A stretch of DNA of 64,000 nucleotides from Halobaculum sp. CBA1158 (GTDB lineage Archaea; Halobacteriota; Halobacteria; Halobacteriales; Haloferacaceae). Under the pieces are notes generated by a model. It searched no databases. It saw only the letters and a program-made list of their open reading frames with translations, and was not told where the DNA came from. Where the stretch lies: the NCBI RefSeq assembly GCF_021431925.1, contig NZ_CP090371.1:806001-870000 (forward strand), given 5' to 3'. Both the position numbers and the translations under genes were made by a program. Shown piece by piece: positions 19,541 through 29,763 of this stretch; the stretch's first letter is position 1; every line of letters begins with the position of its first letter.

Positions 19541-19690
19541 CTAGCCGCGGTTGTGGACGTTCGTGCTCCCGCACTCCGGACAGCGCGTGAGCCTGCCGAG
19601 CGTCGGGTCGGAGACGTGGTCCCACGCGTCGCTCCCCGTCGGTTCCTCGAAGCCGCAGCCGTCGCAGGTGAGTACGCTCGCGGGCGGCAT
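19541..19690 (-). CDS. Small CPxCG-type zinc-finger protein
   Basis: The product is 49 aa (start 19690, stop 19541). It has two zinc knuckles, CDGCGFEEP near the N-terminus and CPECGSTNVH near the C-terminus, separated by 26 residues, which is the layout of the small zinc-ribbon proteins abundant in haloarchaea. It lies on the strand opposite rps7, downstream of the aldolase/HAD pair. The function is not known; such proteins often act in regulation or protein interaction. Confidence 0.7.
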   Translation of the reverse strand: MPPASVLTCDGCGFEEPTGSDAWDHVSDPTLGRLTRCPECGSTNVHNRG

Positions 19691-19774
19691 GGGCGGCCGT
19701 ACGACGCCCGAGAGAATAGGCGTGTCGACGTGTCACCGATCGATGACGTGTCCGCCCGGTCGAGTCGCCGACGG

Positions 19775-20428
19775 TCAGGCGTCCTGTCCGTAGCCCTCGA
19801 ACTGTTCGATGGCGGTGTCGAGTTCGGACTCCAGGAGCTCAACCGGGTCGCCTACGGCGGACGACTGGAGGTAGAGCCGGGAGAGGTCCTCGACGTGCGT
19901 CGTGTGCTCGAGGGCCGTCTCGACGTCGTCGGCCGTGACGACCAGACCGTGGTTCTCGATGAACGACGCCGTCGCGTTCGCCTCCTCCATGGCGGCGACG
20001 ACGTTCGCCGCGAGTTCCTCGGTGCCGTAGGGCGCGTACTCGGCGACGGGGACGCGCTTCCCGACCGAGACGATCATGTAGTGGATGGGCGGGAGTTCCT
20101 CGTGGAGCACCGCCATCGTCGTTGCCCACGGCGAGTGGGTGTGGACGATGGCGTCTGAGCCGTAGCCGCGGTAGATGTGGCGGTGCATCGGCACCTCGCT
20201 GGAGGGCTTCATCCGGCCGGCGACGCGCTCGCCGTCGAGGTCGACCACGGGCACGTCGCCGGCGTCGAAGGCGTCGTAGGCGACGCCCGTCGGCGTGACG
20301 GCGAAGCGGTCGCCGTCGCGGACGCTGAGGTTGCCCGTCCGGCCGGGCGTCAGCCGGGCGAGTTCGGGGGCGTACTCGACGACCGCCTCGCGGGCGTCCG
20401 CGAGCACGTCGGGCGCGGCGTCGCTCAC
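19775..20428 (-). CDS. Class II aldolase/adducin-family protein
   Basis: The product is 217 aa from a GTG start. It shows the class II aldolase core with [21 protein letters not shown] (substrate/phosphate loop), the zinc ligands HTHSPWA, the segment [18 protein letters not shown], and IENHGLVV carrying the third histidine. The family includes fuculose-phosphate aldolases and methylthioribulose-phosphate dehydratases. The sequence alone does not settle the substrate. The start overlaps the upstream HAD phosphatase gene by 4 bp (GTGA), suggesting that the two act on the same phosphorylated sugar pathway. Confidence 0.82.
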   Translation of the reverse strand: MSDAAPDVLADAREAVVEYAPELARLTPGRTGNLSVRDGDRFAVTPTGVAYDAFDAGDVPVVDLDGERVAGRMKPSSEVPMHRHIYRGYGSDAIVHTHSPWATTMAVLHEELPPIHYMIVSVGKRVPVAEYAPYGTEELAANVVAAMEEANATASFIENHGLVVTADDVETALEHTTHVEDLSRLYLQSSAVGDPVELLESELDTAIEQFEGYGQDA

Positions 20429-21144
20429 AGCGCCACCTCCGTCACCCCCGACAGCGAGTCGATCCGATGGTCGGGCGTTCGGAGCTCCCCGAGATCGTCG
20501 TCTCCCCCGCCGATGTCGGCGTCCGGACCGTTGAACAGCGCCGTCTCCATGCCCAGCGCGTTTCCGCCCTCGATGTCGTTCGCGGGGGAGTTGCCGACGA
20601 CGAGCGCCTCCGAGGGCGTCCGGTCGAGTCGGGCCAGCGCGGTCGTGAACACGGGTGCTGCGGGCTTCTCCCGGCCGACCTCCTCGCTGGTCACGAACGC
20701 GTCGAGGTGTTCGTCGACGCCCAGGCGCGCCAGCTTGCGGAGCTGAACGCGGGTCGTGAGGTTCGTCACGACCGCGACGGCGACGTTGGCCTCCCGGAGC
20801 GCCGCGAGCGTCTCGAGCGCGTTCTCGAAGGCGACCATCTCGTCGAGGTACGCGTTCCAGTAGGCGTCGCCGAGCGCGCGCGCCAGTCCGGCGTCGAAGG
20901 GGCCGGGGAGGTCGTCGACCAGCCGCGTGTAGTAGATGTGGCGGCTGTGGCTGGCGGCGGTCGCAGGTATCTCCCGCTTGGTCGCGCGGCGGGCGCGGGC
21001 GCGACTCGCCTCGAACCCGTCGGCGTCGAGGGTGCCGCCGCGGTCGCGGTACGCCTCGAAGGCGGCGCGCTTGCCCGCCTCGTTGCACGGATCGTACGGG
21101 TAGAGGGTGTCGTCCAGATCGAACAACACGGCGTCGACCGTCAT
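20425..21144 (-). CDS. HAD-superfamily hydrolase
   Basis: The product is 239 aa. It has HAD motif [11 protein letters not shown] (nucleophile Asp near residue 10), motif II VTNLTTR, motif III around REKPAAPVF, and motif [19 protein letters not shown]. The alpha-helical cap between motifs I and II is of the C1 type. The start at 21144 ([14 protein letters not shown]) is chosen because the frame upstream adds only non-conserved residues. Coupling with the downstream class II aldolase suggests a phosphatase acting on a sugar or nucleoside-derived phosphate; the substrate is not evident. Confidence 0.85.
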   Translation of the reverse strand: MTVDAVLFDLDDTLYPYDPCNEAGKRAAFEAYRDRGGTLDADGFEASRARARRATKREIPATAASHSRHIYYTRLVDDLPGPFDAGLARALGDAYWNAYLDEMVAFENALETLAALREANVAVAVVTNLTTRVQLRKLARLGVDEHLDAFVTSEEVGREKPAAPVFTTALARLDRTPSEALVVGNSPANDIEGGNALGMETALFNGPDADIGGGDDDLGELRTPDHRIDSLSGVTEVAL

Positions 21145-21254
21145 ACCGAGCGCTCGGGCCCCCCGCCGCATAGGTGTTGGCGTCCGCGCGCGGACCCGCG
21201 AACGTGGACCACACCGGGGGAACGGCTATACTCCCCGAACCGGCATCCGGACAC

Positions 21255-21884
21255 GTGTTCCCCGAGGTCATCGAGACCGACCGCCTCAGGCTCGAACGGC
21301 TCTCCCGCGAGCGCGTCGACGCGCGAACCCTGTACGAGGCCGCCTCCGACCGGAGCCCGACGATCGACGAGGAGACGGCGTACCTCCCGTGGTCGCCGGT
21401 CGACACCCTCCGCGAGGCCGAGGAGCGGCTGGCGGAGTTCGAGCGCAGTTGGGACGAACGCGAGCGCGCGGAGTGGGCGATCCGGCCGCGCGAGCACGAG
21501 ACGGGAGCCGGCGAGTTCGCGGGGACGGCCGGACTGATCTGTCGGTGGGAGAACGACCTCGCGTTGCCCGCGATCTGGCTCCGTGAGTCGTTCTGGGGGC
21601 GGCGATACTCGGGCGAGCGCGCCGACGGGCTCCTCGAGGTGGCGTTCGATCGGCTCGACATCGGCGTCGCAGCGGTGCCGATCCACGGCGACAACGACCG
21701 CTCGCGCCGGGCCGTCGACCGGTACGTCGACCGCCACGGCGGCCGGTACGAGGGGCTGCTCCGCAACCACGCGGGACGCTACGACGAGCCGGCGGACCAC
21801 CACCGCTTCTCGGTGAGCCGCGAGGAGTGGCGCGAGGCGGGCGGCGCTCGCACCACCGTTCGGTATCCCGACGCGGACGAGTGA
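21255..21884 (+). CDS. GNAT-family N-acetyltransferase (RimJ/RimL-like)
   Basis: The product is 209 aa from a GTG at 21255, 26 nt after a CTATA element (leaderless). The start [22 protein letters not shown] and the core [61 protein letters not shown] fit the RimJ/RimL type, with the acetyl-CoA loop degenerate (FWGRRYSGE). The family acetylates alpha- or side-chain amines of proteins and small molecules; the target is unknown. Two later blocks ([17 protein letters not shown] and [11 protein letters not shown]) are typical of haloarchaeal members. Confidence 0.8.
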   Translation: MFPEVIETDRLRLERLSRERVDARTLYEAASDRSPTIDEETAYLPWSPVDTLREAEERLAEFERSWDERERAEWAIRPREHETGAGEFAGTAGLICRWENDLALPAIWLRESFWGRRYSGERADGLLEVAFDRLDIGVAAVPIHGDNDRSRRAVDRYVDRHGGRYEGLLRNHAGRYDEPADHHRFSVSREEWREAGGARTTVRYPDADE

Positions 21885-22160
21885 TTCCGCTGCGTCCGCG
21901 ACCGTCCCGGGTGGAGCGGTCGCTCGGGGACGGTTGTCCACCCGGTGACGACTCGCCGAGTCAGCGCTGCCGAGCACGGACGACCCGGCCGAGGGTTCAA
22001 ATACGAACACGGAACCACCGACGAGCACGGGCGATGGGTCGCGCCCGTTCGGCTCGCGAGCCACACCTGCCCCGCTCTCTCGGGCGCTCCCGGCACGTCC
22101 GATCGGTGAACGAGTGGGGCTCGATCCGGCAGCGAGCGACGGCTCCGTCGAGTCGTCGCG

Positions 22161-22928
22161 TCAGTCGGCGGCCGCGGGTCCGCCGGCGTCGGCGTCGACG
22201 GCGTACAGGCGGGCGGCGTCGACGAGCGCCTTCCGGTACTCGGACTCGGAGGGGTCCTCCGCGAGCGATCGGAACAGCCGCGTGAACGCCGACACGTCGA
22301 CGTCGGGGGCGTCGTCGGCCGCCGCGTGCGCGAGGTCGTACAGTCGGTGGTCGTCGTCGACGAGGTCGTGGCGCTCGCACATCGCCAGCGCGAACGCGGC
22401 GTTGACGGCGGTGATGTCGGGGTCGGAGCCGGCGGTCAGTCGCCGGGACTCCGGTCTGGGTCGCGCCCGCGGTCGGTCGGCGACGGCCGCCGCGAGTCGC
22501 GACTCGAGGAAGGTGACGAGCTTCCCGCCCGGCCCCACCGAGAGGGTGATGTCGTCGGCGTAGACGTCCTTCATGTGGTTCGCGATCTGATAGCAGTGCG
22601 TGAGCTTCCGGCGTTCGACGGAGGCCCCCGACAGCGCGAGAAACAGCGCCTCGTCCGTCGACTGGTGGTGCGAGGGGTGCGACTCCTCGTAGCGGGCCAT
22701 GTGCGACAGCTCGTGGAGCGCGAGTTCGCGCGCCATCGCCGAGGTGGCGGCCTGTCGCGAGATGTTGAGCACGTGGCGGTCGTCGTAGTGGCCGGCCCAG
22801 GTGCGCTCCTCGGGACTGTCGCGAACCCGGACCTCCACGGGCAACGAGAGGTCGCGTTCCGTCTCGAACAGCGACGCCGCCCCGAGAAAGGGATCGGGCG
22901 GAACGGAGCCGCGGACTCGGATGTCCAT
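22161..22928 (-). CDS. DUF5781-like haloarchaeal protein with HExxH-type motif
   Basis: The product is 255 aa. A conserved segment ARELALHELSHMARYEESHPSHHQSTDEALFLAL contains HELSH, the zinc-metallopeptidase HExxH pattern, followed by further His and Glu residues that could complete a site. Next comes CYQIANHMKDVYADDITLSVGPGGKLVTFLE. The C-terminal 90 residues are helical and acidic. It matches my memory of the DUF5781 family. Peptidase activity has not been shown to my knowledge and is inferred from the motif. An ATG at 22943 could add five residues. The gene diverges from the globin gene. Confidence 0.7.
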   Translation of the reverse strand: MDIRVRGSVPPDPFLGAASLFETERDLSLPVEVRVRDSPEERTWAGHYDDRHVLNISRQAATSAMARELALHELSHMARYEESHPSHHQSTDEALFLALSGASVERRKLTHCYQIANHMKDVYADDITLSVGPGGKLVTFLESRLAAAVADRPRARPRPESRRLTAGSDPDITAVNAAFALAMCERHDLVDDDHRLYDLAHAAADDAPDVDVSAFTRLFRSLAEDPSESEYRKALVDAARLYAVDADAGGPAAAD

Positions 22929-23093
22929 GTGTGGAATTACCATGGGGTGGGCAGGTATGACTCTTGTGCCGATCCGACGGGACTCGGAGGGACAACTCGG
23001 ACGAGTACCGGCCTCGCGCACCGATCCACGGATGTGCGTTTCGCACGCAACCATCACGTACAATTATGATGATTAGGTGGGACGTGTGCACGG

Positions 23094-23513
23094 ATGAGCG
23101 AATCGGAATCCGAGTCGCTGTACGAGCGCCTGGGCGGCGCGTACGACATCGCCGGCGCTGTGGACGTACTGACCGAGCGGCTGTTCGAGAACGACACGGC
23201 GAATCAGAACCCCGTCACGGCCGAGTTCCACGAAACGCACGACCCTGCGGGGTTCAAGTACCTCGTGACCGCCTGGACTATCGAGCACGCCGGCGGGCCG
23301 GAGGTGTACCCCGGCCGGGAGATGGACGAGGCTCACGAAGAACTCGAGGTCACCGAACTGGAGTTCGACGTGGTCCGCACGGAGATCAAGGCGACTCTGT
23401 ATCACGTCGGCGTCCCGGAGCCGGAGACGCGAGAGCTGATGGGGATCATCGACATGTTCCGGGACGAGGTCGTGGCCGACAACCACCGAGACGAGAACTG
23501 GAGCGCCCCGTAG
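23094..23513 (+). CDS. Truncated hemoglobin (globin, group 1-like)
   Basis: The product is 139 aa with a two-over-two globin fold: SLYERLGGAYDIAGAVDVLTERLFEND at the N-terminus, GFKYLVTAWTIEHAGGPEVYPGREMDEAHEELEVTELEFDVV in the middle, where the AHEEL histidine is the proximal haem ligand, and a C-terminal helix. Such proteins bind O2 or NO and act in nitrosative-stress defence or oxygen sensing. The start is supported by an AATTATGA promoter element about 28 nt upstream, so the mRNA is near-leaderless. It is a single gene, divergent from the DUF5781 gene. Confidence 0.85.
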   Translation: MSESESESLYERLGGAYDIAGAVDVLTERLFENDTANQNPVTAEFHETHDPAGFKYLVTAWTIEHAGGPEVYPGREMDEAHEELEVTELEFDVVRTEIKATLYHVGVPEPETRELMGIIDMFRDEVVADNHRDENWSAP

Positions 23514-23696
23514 CGTCCCGGGCGAGGGTCGACCGACACCGTTCGTTCCGTCCTGGCGGGTCGGCACGTGGCTCGCCGACGCGAGCGGTCCAGACGGGCA
23601 CGAGACGCCGTACCACGGTGTTTCCCACTATGACTCGGCGGTTTCGGCGACGGCAAAGCACTACCCTTTTGGCCGGGCGGAGAATACCGGTCGGTA

Positions 23697-25889
23697 ATGG
23701 GCCGACGCAAGAAAATCGTACAGGAATGTGAGGAACTGATGGACGAGCCGGAGCAGATCCGGAACATCGCCATCGCTGCTCACGTCGACCACGGAAAGAC
23801 GACACTTACTGACAATCTCCTCGCGGGCGCGGGCATGATCGCCGACGCGGACGAGGCGACGCAGCTCGTGATGGACACCGAGGAGGACGAGCAGGAGCGC
23901 GGGATCACCATCGACGCGGCGAACGTCTCGATGACCCACGAGTACGAGGACGAGAACCACCTCATCAACCTCATCGACACGCCCGGCCACGTCGACTTCG
24001 GTGGGGACGTGACCCGCGCGATGCGCGCCGTCGACGGCGCGCTCGTCGTGGTCGACGCCGTCGAGGGCGCGATGCCCCAGACGGAGACCGTCGTCCGGCA
24101 GGCGATCCGCGAGGGCGTCAAGCCGGCGCTGTTCATCAACAAGGTCGACCGCCTCATCTCCGAGCTTCAGGAGGGGCCCGAGGAGATGCAGCAGCGACTC
24201 CAGGCGGTCATCTCGGACGTGAACGAGCTCATCCGCGGGATGACCGAGGAGATGGACGACATCACCGAGGACTGGACGGTCTCCGTCGAGGAGGGCACCG
24301 TCGGGTTCGGGTCGGCGCTGTACAAGTGGGGCGTCTCGCTCCCGTCGATGCAGCGCACCGGCATGTCGTTCGCCGACATCATCGAGCTGGAACAGGACCA
24401 CAAGCGACAGGAGCTCCACGAGCGGACGCCGCTGTCGAACGTCGTGCTCGACATGGTCGCCGAGCACTTCCCGAACCCGCTGAAGGCGCAGCCGTTCCGC
24501 GTCCCGCGCATCTGGCGCGGCGACAACGACTCCGACATCGCCGAGGACATGCGGACGGTCAACCGCGACGGCGACATCGTCTTCATGGCGACCGACATCG
24601 GGATGGACCCCCACGCCGGCGAGATCGCGACGGGTCGCGTCTTCTCCGGTACGCTCGAGAAGGGCCAGGAGCTGTACGTCTCCGGCACCGTGGGCAAGAA
24701 CCGCGTCCAGTCGGTCGGGATCTACATGGGCGGCGAGCGGGAGGAGCTCGACCGGGGCGTTCCAGCCGGGAACATCGCGGCCGTCACCGGCCTCAAGGAC
24801 GCCATCGCCGGCTCCACCGTCTCCGACAAGGAGATGACGCCGTTCGAGTCGATCGAGCACATATCCGAGCCGGTCATCACGAAGTCCGTGGAGGCGCAGA
24901 ACATGGACGACCTGCCGAAGCTCATCAAGACGCTCCAGCAGGTCGCCAAGGAGGACCCCACCATCCGCGTGGAGATCAACGAGGACACCGGCGAGCACCT
25001 CATCTCCGGGCAGGGCGAGCTTCACCTCGAGGTCATCACCCAGCGCATCCAGAAGAACCAGGGCATCCCGGTGCAGACCGGTGAGCCGATCGTCGTCTAC
25101 CGCGAGCAGCCCCAGGGCGAGTCCCGCGAGGTCGAGGGCGTCTCCCCGAACCGCCACAACAAGTTCTACATCACCGTCGAGCCGCTTCCGGACGACGTCG
25201 TCGAGACGATCAAGCTCGGCGAGGCGTCGATGGACATGCCCGAACTGGAGCGCCGCGAGGCGCTGCAGGAGGCGGGGCTGGACAAGGACACGTCCCAGGA
25301 GGTCGAGCACATCCACGGGACGAACATCCTCATCGACGACACGAAGGGGATCCAGCACCTGAACGAGACGATGGAGCTGGTCATCGAGGGCCTCGAGGAG
25401 GCGCTCGACGACGGTCCCCTCGCGGCCGAGCCCGTGCAGGGCGCGCTCTTGCGCCTGCACGACGCGCGGCTGCACGAGGACACCATCCACCGCGGTCCGG
25501 CGCAGGTCATCCCCGCCGTCCGCGACGCGGTCCACCGCGCGCTCATCGACGCGGAGGTCAAGCTCCTGGAGCCGATTCAGGACGTCCGCATCGACGTGCC
25601 GAACGCCCACATGGGCGACGCCTCCGGGGAAATCCAAGGCCGTCGCGGTCGCGTCGACGACATGTACCAGGAGGGCGACCTCATGGTCATCGAGGGCATC
25701 GCGCCCGTCGAGGAGATGATCGGCTTCTCCAGCGACATCCGCTCGGCCACCGAGGGCCGCGCCTCCTGGAACACGGAGAACGCGGGCTTCCGCGTGCTCG
25801 TCGACAACCTCCAGCGCGAGAAGATCATGGAGATCCGCGAGCGCAAGGGCATGAAGCTCGAACTGCCGCAGTCGATCGACTACATCTGA
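23697..25889 (+). CDS. fusA: Translation elongation factor EF-2
   Basis: The product is 730 aa. The GTPase domain shows [15 protein letters not shown] (G1), [16 protein letters not shown] (G3) and NKVDRL (G4). Domain IV carries the diphthamide region [16 protein letters not shown] with the modified His at about residue 598, the target of Dph enzymes. EF-2 moves peptidyl-tRNA from A to P site. It is transcribed from its own promoter (CCCTTTTGG about 27 nt upstream) rather than with rps7. No intein is present. Confidence 0.97.
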   Translation: MGRRKKIVQECEELMDEPEQIRNIAIAAHVDHGKTTLTDNLLAGAGMIADADEATQLVMDTEEDEQERGITIDAANVSMTHEYEDENHLINLIDTPGHVDFGGDVTRAMRAVDGALVVVDAVEGAMPQTETVVRQAIREGVKPALFINKVDRLISELQEGPEEMQQRLQAVISDVNELIRGMTEEMDDITEDWTVSVEEGTVGFGSALYKWGVSLPSMQRTGMSFADIIELEQDHKRQELHERTPLSNVVLDMVAEHFPNPLKAQPFRVPRIWRGDNDSDIAEDMRTVNRDGDIVFMATDIGMDPHAGEIATGRVFSGTLEKGQELYVSGTVGKNRVQSVGIYMGGEREELDRGVPAGNIAAVTGLKDAIAGSTVSDKEMTPFESIEHISEPVITKSVEAQNMDDLPKLIKTLQQVAKEDPTIRVEINEDTGEHLISGQGELHLEVITQRIQKNQGIPVQTGEPIVVYREQPQGESREVEGVSPNRHNKFYITVEPLPDDVVETIKLGEASMDMPELERREALQEAGLDKDTSQEVEHIHGTNILIDDTKGIQHLNETMELVIEGLEEALDDGPLAAEPVQGALLRLHDARLHEDTIHRGPAQVIPAVRDAVHRALIDAEVKLLEPIQDVRIDVPNAHMGDASGEIQGRRGRVDDMYQEGDLMVIEGIAPVEEMIGFSSDIRSATEGRASWNTENAGFRVLVDNLQREKIMEIRERKGMKLELPQSIDYI

Positions 25890-26067
25890 GGAAGGCCCGG
25901 CCGCCCGCGGTTGCGGCCGACCCGCGGTTCGTTCTCTCTTCGCGTTCGACCTCGCTGTCGCACGAGCCTCAGCGTCGAACTCTCGACGATCGAGCGTCTT
26001 CTCCGAGAGACCGTCGGCGATTCCACAGGATCGTTCACGACCTGGCAAGCATCGCCACGGTAGAAGG

Positions 26068-26073
26068 CTTATC
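26068..26073 (+). promoter_or_regulatory. TATA box upstream of leader ORF/ACT/hom operon
   Basis: The element GGCTTATC has its core at 26068-26073, centred about 28 nt before the ATG at 26099. This places the transcription start within a few bases of that ATG and makes the small Thr-rich ORF the first, leaderless cistron. Confidence 0.6.
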
Positions 26074-26098
26074 ACCTCCCCGTCTACACGAGAGAGAC

Positions 26099-26290
26099 AT
26101 GCCAGTTGGCACGACCCACGGTCGGCGCGACGGCTGCAGACAGCACACCCAGCCCCGCACGCCGATCACAATTATCGGGTCGAACGCCACACCGTCCGAC
26201 GGAACACGGACGACGCGGACCGCCGGCGGACCGGTCGCGACCGCCGCCGCGGCCGTCGCGGGGACGCCGACCGAACGGGGTGACCGGTAG
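26099..26290 (+). CDS. Threonine/isoleucine-rich leader peptide of the ACT-hom operon (putative)
   Basis: A 63-codon ORF starts exactly where a leaderless transcript should begin and ends one base before the ACT gene. It has 13 Thr (21%) and 3 Ile; between residues 17 and 41 these make up 11 of 25 residues, including TPITIIG and GTRTTRTA. The downstream genes make homoserine, precursor of Thr and Ile (and Met), so the composition matches what an attenuator peptide would sense, like bacterial ThrL. After the Thr/Ile block the DNA can form GC-rich hairpins (26232-26260). ACT translation has its own ribosome-binding site. An attenuation role is inference; composition could also reflect chance in a GC-rich frame. 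Confidence 0.5.
   Translation: MPVGTTHGRRDGCRQHTQPRTPITIIGSNATPSDGTRTTRTAGGPVATAAAAVAGTPTERGDR
26236..26260 (+). promoter_or_regulatory. GC-rich hairpin in the ACT-hom leader
   Basis: CGCGAC (26236-26241) pairs with GTCGCG (26255-26260), with a further 3-bp inner stem. It overlaps an alternative self-complementary 12-mer CGGTCGCGACCG (26232-26243), so the two folds exclude each other. It lies inside the second half of the Thr-rich leader ORF, 31 nt before the ACT start codon. GC-rich DNA forms such pairs easily, so significance is uncertain. Confidence 0.35.
26277..26283 (+). promoter_or_regulatory. Ribosome-binding site of ACT gene
   Basis: GGGGTGA ends 8 nt before the ATG at 26292 and is close to the haloarchaeal consensus GGAGGTGA. 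It fixes the start of the ACT gene and shows that this gene is translated as an internal cistron, not from a leaderless 5' end. Confidence 0.6.
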
Positions 26291-26291
26291 G

Positions 26292-26945
26292 ATGCCCTCG
26301 GAGCCGACGCCAGCCCCCGACGAGCGGTCGGTGGACGCCGACACCGCTTGCACCCACGACGCGGACGCCGTGCCCGACGGCGGCGAGGGTGACGACGAGG
26401 ACGCCGAGACGGACGGCGGCCACGAGACGGAGTTGCAGGCGCACACGATCCGGCTCGAGCTGGTCGACGAGCCGGGGCAACTGCTCGCGGCGCTGAAGCC
26501 CATCGCGGACAACGGCGCGAACCTGCTGTCGATCTTCCACGAACGCGGGAGCCTCACGCCCCGCGGTCGGATCCCCGTCGAGGTCGACATCGAGTGTCCG
26601 CCCGCGCGCTTCGAGCCGATCCTCGAGGACCTGCGCGAGCGCGGCGTGAACGTGATCCAGGCCGACGCCGAGGAGTACGGCGACGAGGTGACGGTCGTCC
26701 TCGTGGGTCATCTCGTCGACACGGATCTGTCGGACACTCTCAAGAGCATCCAGAACCGCTCCGGGGCGTCGGTCGCCGACATCGACCTGTCGGCACCCGC
26801 GGGCGCGGGCTCGGAGGCGTACTCCAGCGCCCGACTCCGACTGCGCGCTCGCGCCGGCGAGACGGCCGACGTGGTCGCGTCCGTCCGCGAGGTGGCCGCC
26901 GAGAAGGACGTGCGCGTCATCGCGCCGCTGGAGGGCCGCCGATGA
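26292..26945 (+). CDS. ACT-domain amino-acid-binding protein
   Basis: The product is 217 aa. After an acidic N-terminus of about 50 residues comes an ACT domain (HTIRLELVDEPGQLLAALKPIADNGANLLSIFHERGSLTPRGRIPVEVDIECPP), then a second alpha/beta half with DADIDLS-like strands. It belongs to the small archaeal ACT proteins encoded beside homoserine dehydrogenase (COG2061 type). It likely binds Thr or another aspartate-family amino acid and supplies allosteric control that the downstream enzyme, which lacks an ACT domain, does not have. The stop overlaps the hom start by 4 bp (ATGA). Confidence 0.85.
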   Translation: MPSEPTPAPDERSVDADTACTHDADAVPDGGEGDDEDAETDGGHETELQAHTIRLELVDEPGQLLAALKPIADNGANLLSIFHERGSLTPRGRIPVEVDIECPPARFEPILEDLRERGVNVIQADAEEYGDEVTVVLVGHLVDTDLSDTLKSIQNRSGASVADIDLSAPAGAGSEAYSSARLRLRARAGETADVVASVREVAAEKDVRVIAPLEGRR

Positions 26946-27916
26946 GGCTCGCCGTGCTGGGCGCGGGCGCGGTCGGCCGGGCGGTCGCCGAGTTGGCCGG
27001 CGAGTACGGTCACGAGGTGACCGCGCTGGCGGACTCCTCGTCGGCCGTCGTCGACGCCGACGGGGTCGACGTGGCGGCGGCGCTGACCCGGAAAGACGCC
27101 GGCGAACCGCTGGGCGATGCCGCCCCCGGCGACGCGCTGACCGCGGAGTACGACGCGCTGGTGGAGGCGACGCCGACGACGCTGGGCGACGCCGAGCCGG
27201 GCTTCTCGCACGTGCGGTCGGCCCTGGAACGCGATCGCGACGTCGTGCTCGCGAACAAGGGGCCGGTCGCCGAGCGCTACGCCGACGTGCGGGCGCTCGA
27301 GGCCGACTCCGCCGGGGAGGTGTACTTCGAGGCGACCGTCGGCGGCGCGATCCCGGCGTGTGCGACCGTCGACGACCTCGGGGCCGAGCACGTCTCGGCG
27401 GTCCGGGGCGTGCTCAACGGCACGGCGAACTTCGTGCTCTCGCGGATGGCCGCCGAGGGGCTGGACTACGACCACGTGCTCGCGGAGGCGCAGGACCTGG
27501 GCGTCGCCGAGGCGGACCCCTCCTTCGACGTGGAGGGGACCGACGCCGCCCTCAAGTGCGTCATCGTCGCGAACGTGCTCCGGGAGGCCGACTGCGACTC
27601 CCTCGAGGAGCTTCGAGCACGGGAGGTCACGCTCGCGGACGCCGACGTGGAGGGCATCCGAGACATCCCGGGGAGCGCGCTGGAGTTGGCCGCCGAGGAC
27701 GGCCGGACGGTTCGGCTGATCGGGGAGGCGACGCGCGAGTCGGTGTCGGTCGGTCCGCGGCTCGTCCCCGAGCACGGGACGCTCGCGGTGACGGGCACGC
27801 GGAACATCGTCGAGATCGACCACGAGTACGCGGGCACCCTCGCCATCTCCGGGCGCGGCGCGGGCGGCGAGGAGACCGCGAGCGCTGTGCTCGCCGACGT
27901 GGCTCGACTGGAGTAG
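26942..27916 (+). CDS. hom: Homoserine dehydrogenase
   Basis: The product is 324 aa. The Rossmann start [20 protein letters not shown] binds NAD(P); [15 protein letters not shown] and [20 protein letters not shown] are the signature substrate blocks, and [56 protein letters not shown] covers the catalytic region. It reduces aspartate semialdehyde to homoserine, the branch point to Thr, Ile and Met. It has no C-terminal ACT domain; regulation probably comes from the ACT protein encoded just upstream and perhaps from the Thr-rich leader. Confidence 0.93.
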   Translation: MRLAVLGAGAVGRAVAELAGEYGHEVTALADSSSAVVDADGVDVAAALTRKDAGEPLGDAAPGDALTAEYDALVEATPTTLGDAEPGFSHVRSALERDRDVVLANKGPVAERYADVRALEADSAGEVYFEATVGGAIPACATVDDLGAEHVSAVRGVLNGTANFVLSRMAAEGLDYDHVLAEAQDLGVAEADPSFDVEGTDAALKCVIVANVLREADCDSLEELRAREVTLADADVEGIRDIPGSALELAAEDGRTVRLIGEATRESVSVGPRLVPEHGTLAVTGTRNIVEIDHEYAGTLAISGRGAGGEETASAVLADVARLE

Positions 27917-28073
27917 TCGTCGGGCTCTCCCCCGTGCAACCCCGACACACGGGACGGTCACACACGCGAAACCGCAAGACGACGGAGGGTCGCCCTGTTC
28001 AGCGTATCGAAATGGTTTTAGGGCGTTCGACCGTTACACGTCCTTACAGAGCGCCTCAGCGCTTGATTCAACA

Positions 28074-29339
28074 ATGAGCGACAAACCCCACCAGAACCTG
28101 GCCATCATCGGCCACGTCGACCACGGGAAGTCCACGCTCGTCGGGCGGCTCCTCTTCGAGACAGGGAGCGTCCCCGAGCACGTGATCGAACAGCACCGAG
28201 AGGAAGCCGAAGAGAAGGGCAAGGGCGGATTCGAGTTCGCCTACGTCATGGACAACCTGGCCGAGGAGCGCGAGCGCGGTGTCACCATCGACATCGCCCA
28301 CCAGGAGTTCGACACCGACGAGTACTACTTCACTATCGTCGACTGCCCGGGCCACCGTGACTTCGTGAAGAACATGATCACGGGCGCTTCCCAGGCCGAC
28401 AACGCGGTACTGGTCGTCGCCGCCGACGACGGCGTCGCGCCCCAGACCCGCGAGCACGTCTTCCTGGCGCGCACGCTCGGCATCAACGAGCTGATCATCG
28501 GGATCAACAAGATGGACCTCGTCGACTACGACGAGGGCAAGTACAAGGAGGTCGTCTCGGAGGTCGAGGAGCTGCTCAAGCAGGTCCGCTTCGGCACCGA
28601 GGACGCCAGCTTCATCCCGATCTCGGCGTTCGAGGGCGACAACGTCTCCGAGGCCTCGGAGAACACGCCGTGGTACGACGGCGAGGTCCTCCTGGAAGCG
28701 CTCAACAACCTGCCGGAGACGGAGCCGCCGACGGACGCGCCGCTTCGGCTGCCGATCCAGGACGTGTACACCATCTCGGGCATCGGGACCGTCCCCGTCG
28801 GCCGTATCGAGACCGGCGAGATGCGCCCCGGCGACAACGTCTCCTTCCAGCCCTCGGACGCGGGCGGCGAGGTGAAGACGGTCGAGATGCACCACGAGGA
28901 GGTCGACTACGCGGGCCCCGGCGACAACGTCGGATTCAACGTCCGCGGCGTCGGCAAGGACGACATCCGCCGCGGCGACGTCTGCGGTCCCGCCGACGAC
29001 CCGCCGACGGTCGCCGAGACGTTCCAGGCGCAGGTCGTCGTCATGCAGCACCCGTCGGTCATCACGGCCGGCTACACGCCCGTCTTCCACGCCCACACGG
29101 CGCAGGTCGCGTGTACGATCGAGTCCCTCGACCAGAAGCTCGACCCGTCCTCGGGCGAGGTTGCCGAGGAGAACCCGGACTTCATCAAGTCCGGCGACGC
29201 GGCCATCGTGACGGTGCGTCCGCAGAAGCCCCTCAGCATCGAGCCGTCCAGCGAGATCCCGGAACTGGGTTCCTTCGCGGTTCGCGACATGGGTCAGACC
29301 ATCGCGGCCGGCAAGGTGCTCTCCGTCGACGAGCGCTAA
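28074..29339 (+). CDS. tuf: Translation elongation factor EF-1 alpha
   Basis: The product is 421 aa. GTPase motifs are [15 protein letters not shown] (G1), [26 protein letters not shown] (G3) and NKMDLVDY (G4). Domains II and III follow with [11 protein letters not shown] and [35 protein letters not shown]. It delivers aminoacyl-tRNA to the ribosome. A TTTTA promoter element at 28016-28020 with CGAAATG upstream suggests a leader of about 30 nt. It is followed directly by rps10, whose ATG starts on the base after the stop codon, the classic archaeal tuf-rps10 pair. Confidence 0.97.
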   Translation: MSDKPHQNLAIIGHVDHGKSTLVGRLLFETGSVPEHVIEQHREEAEEKGKGGFEFAYVMDNLAEERERGVTIDIAHQEFDTDEYYFTIVDCPGHRDFVKNMITGASQADNAVLVVAADDGVAPQTREHVFLARTLGINELIIGINKMDLVDYDEGKYKEVVSEVEELLKQVRFGTEDASFIPISAFEGDNVSEASENTPWYDGEVLLEALNNLPETEPPTDAPLRLPIQDVYTISGIGTVPVGRIETGEMRPGDNVSFQPSDAGGEVKTVEMHHEEVDYAGPGDNVGFNVRGVGKDDIRRGDVCGPADDPPTVAETFQAQVVVMQHPSVITAGYTPVFHAHTAQVACTIESLDQKLDPSSGEVAEENPDFIKSGDAAIVTVRPQKPLSIEPSSEIPELGSFAVRDMGQTIAAGKVLSVDER

Positions 29340-29654
29340 ATGCCCGGGCAACAAGCGCGCGTCCGACTCGCGGGCACGAGCCCCGACGACCTGGACGACA
29401 TCTGCGACGACGTCCGCGAGATCGCGGACAAGACCGGGGTGGCCCTCTCGGGCCCCATCCCGCTCCCGACGAAGACGCTGGAGGTCCCGTCGCGAAAGTC
29501 CCCCGACGGCGAGGGGACGGCGACGTGGGAGCACTGGGAGATGCGCGTCCACAAGCGGCTGATCGACATCGACGCCGACGAACGCGCGCTCCGGCAGCTC
29601 ATGCGGATCCAGGTCCCGAACGACGTCTCCATCGAGATCGTCCTCGAGGACTGA
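29340..29654 (+). CDS. rps10: 30S ribosomal protein S10
   Basis: The product is 104 aa of the uS10 family, with [69 protein letters not shown] and the C-terminal [13 protein letters not shown]. It belongs to the head of the small subunit. It is co-transcribed with EF-1 alpha, with no gap between stop and start. Confidence 0.97.
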   Translation: MPGQQARVRLAGTSPDDLDDICDDVREIADKTGVALSGPIPLPTKTLEVPSRKSPDGEGTATWEHWEMRVHKRLIDIDADERALRQLMRIQVPNDVSIEIVLED

Positions 29655-29707
29655 CCTGAGGCGCACCGGACGCCCACGCGGGAGTCCGTTCGACGACCGA
29701 TTCATCC

Positions 29708-29714
29708 GTTTTTC
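29708..29714 (+). terminator. T-run after rps10
   Basis: A GTTTTTC stretch about 55 nt after the rps10 stop is the only T-run in the gap before the next gene. Haloarchaeal terminators are often plain T-runs, so it is a plausible end of the EF-1A/S10 transcript. Confidence 0.4.
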
Positions 29715-29763
29715 ACCTCGCAAGCGGCGGCACCGTTTTGCGCACGGCTCGCGACCGTCGACC

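Noticed and set aside
25895-25935. Possible stem-loop terminator after EF-2 (GGCCG/CGGCC)
   Set aside because: A 5-bp GC stem is easily made by chance here and it is not followed by a clear T-run.
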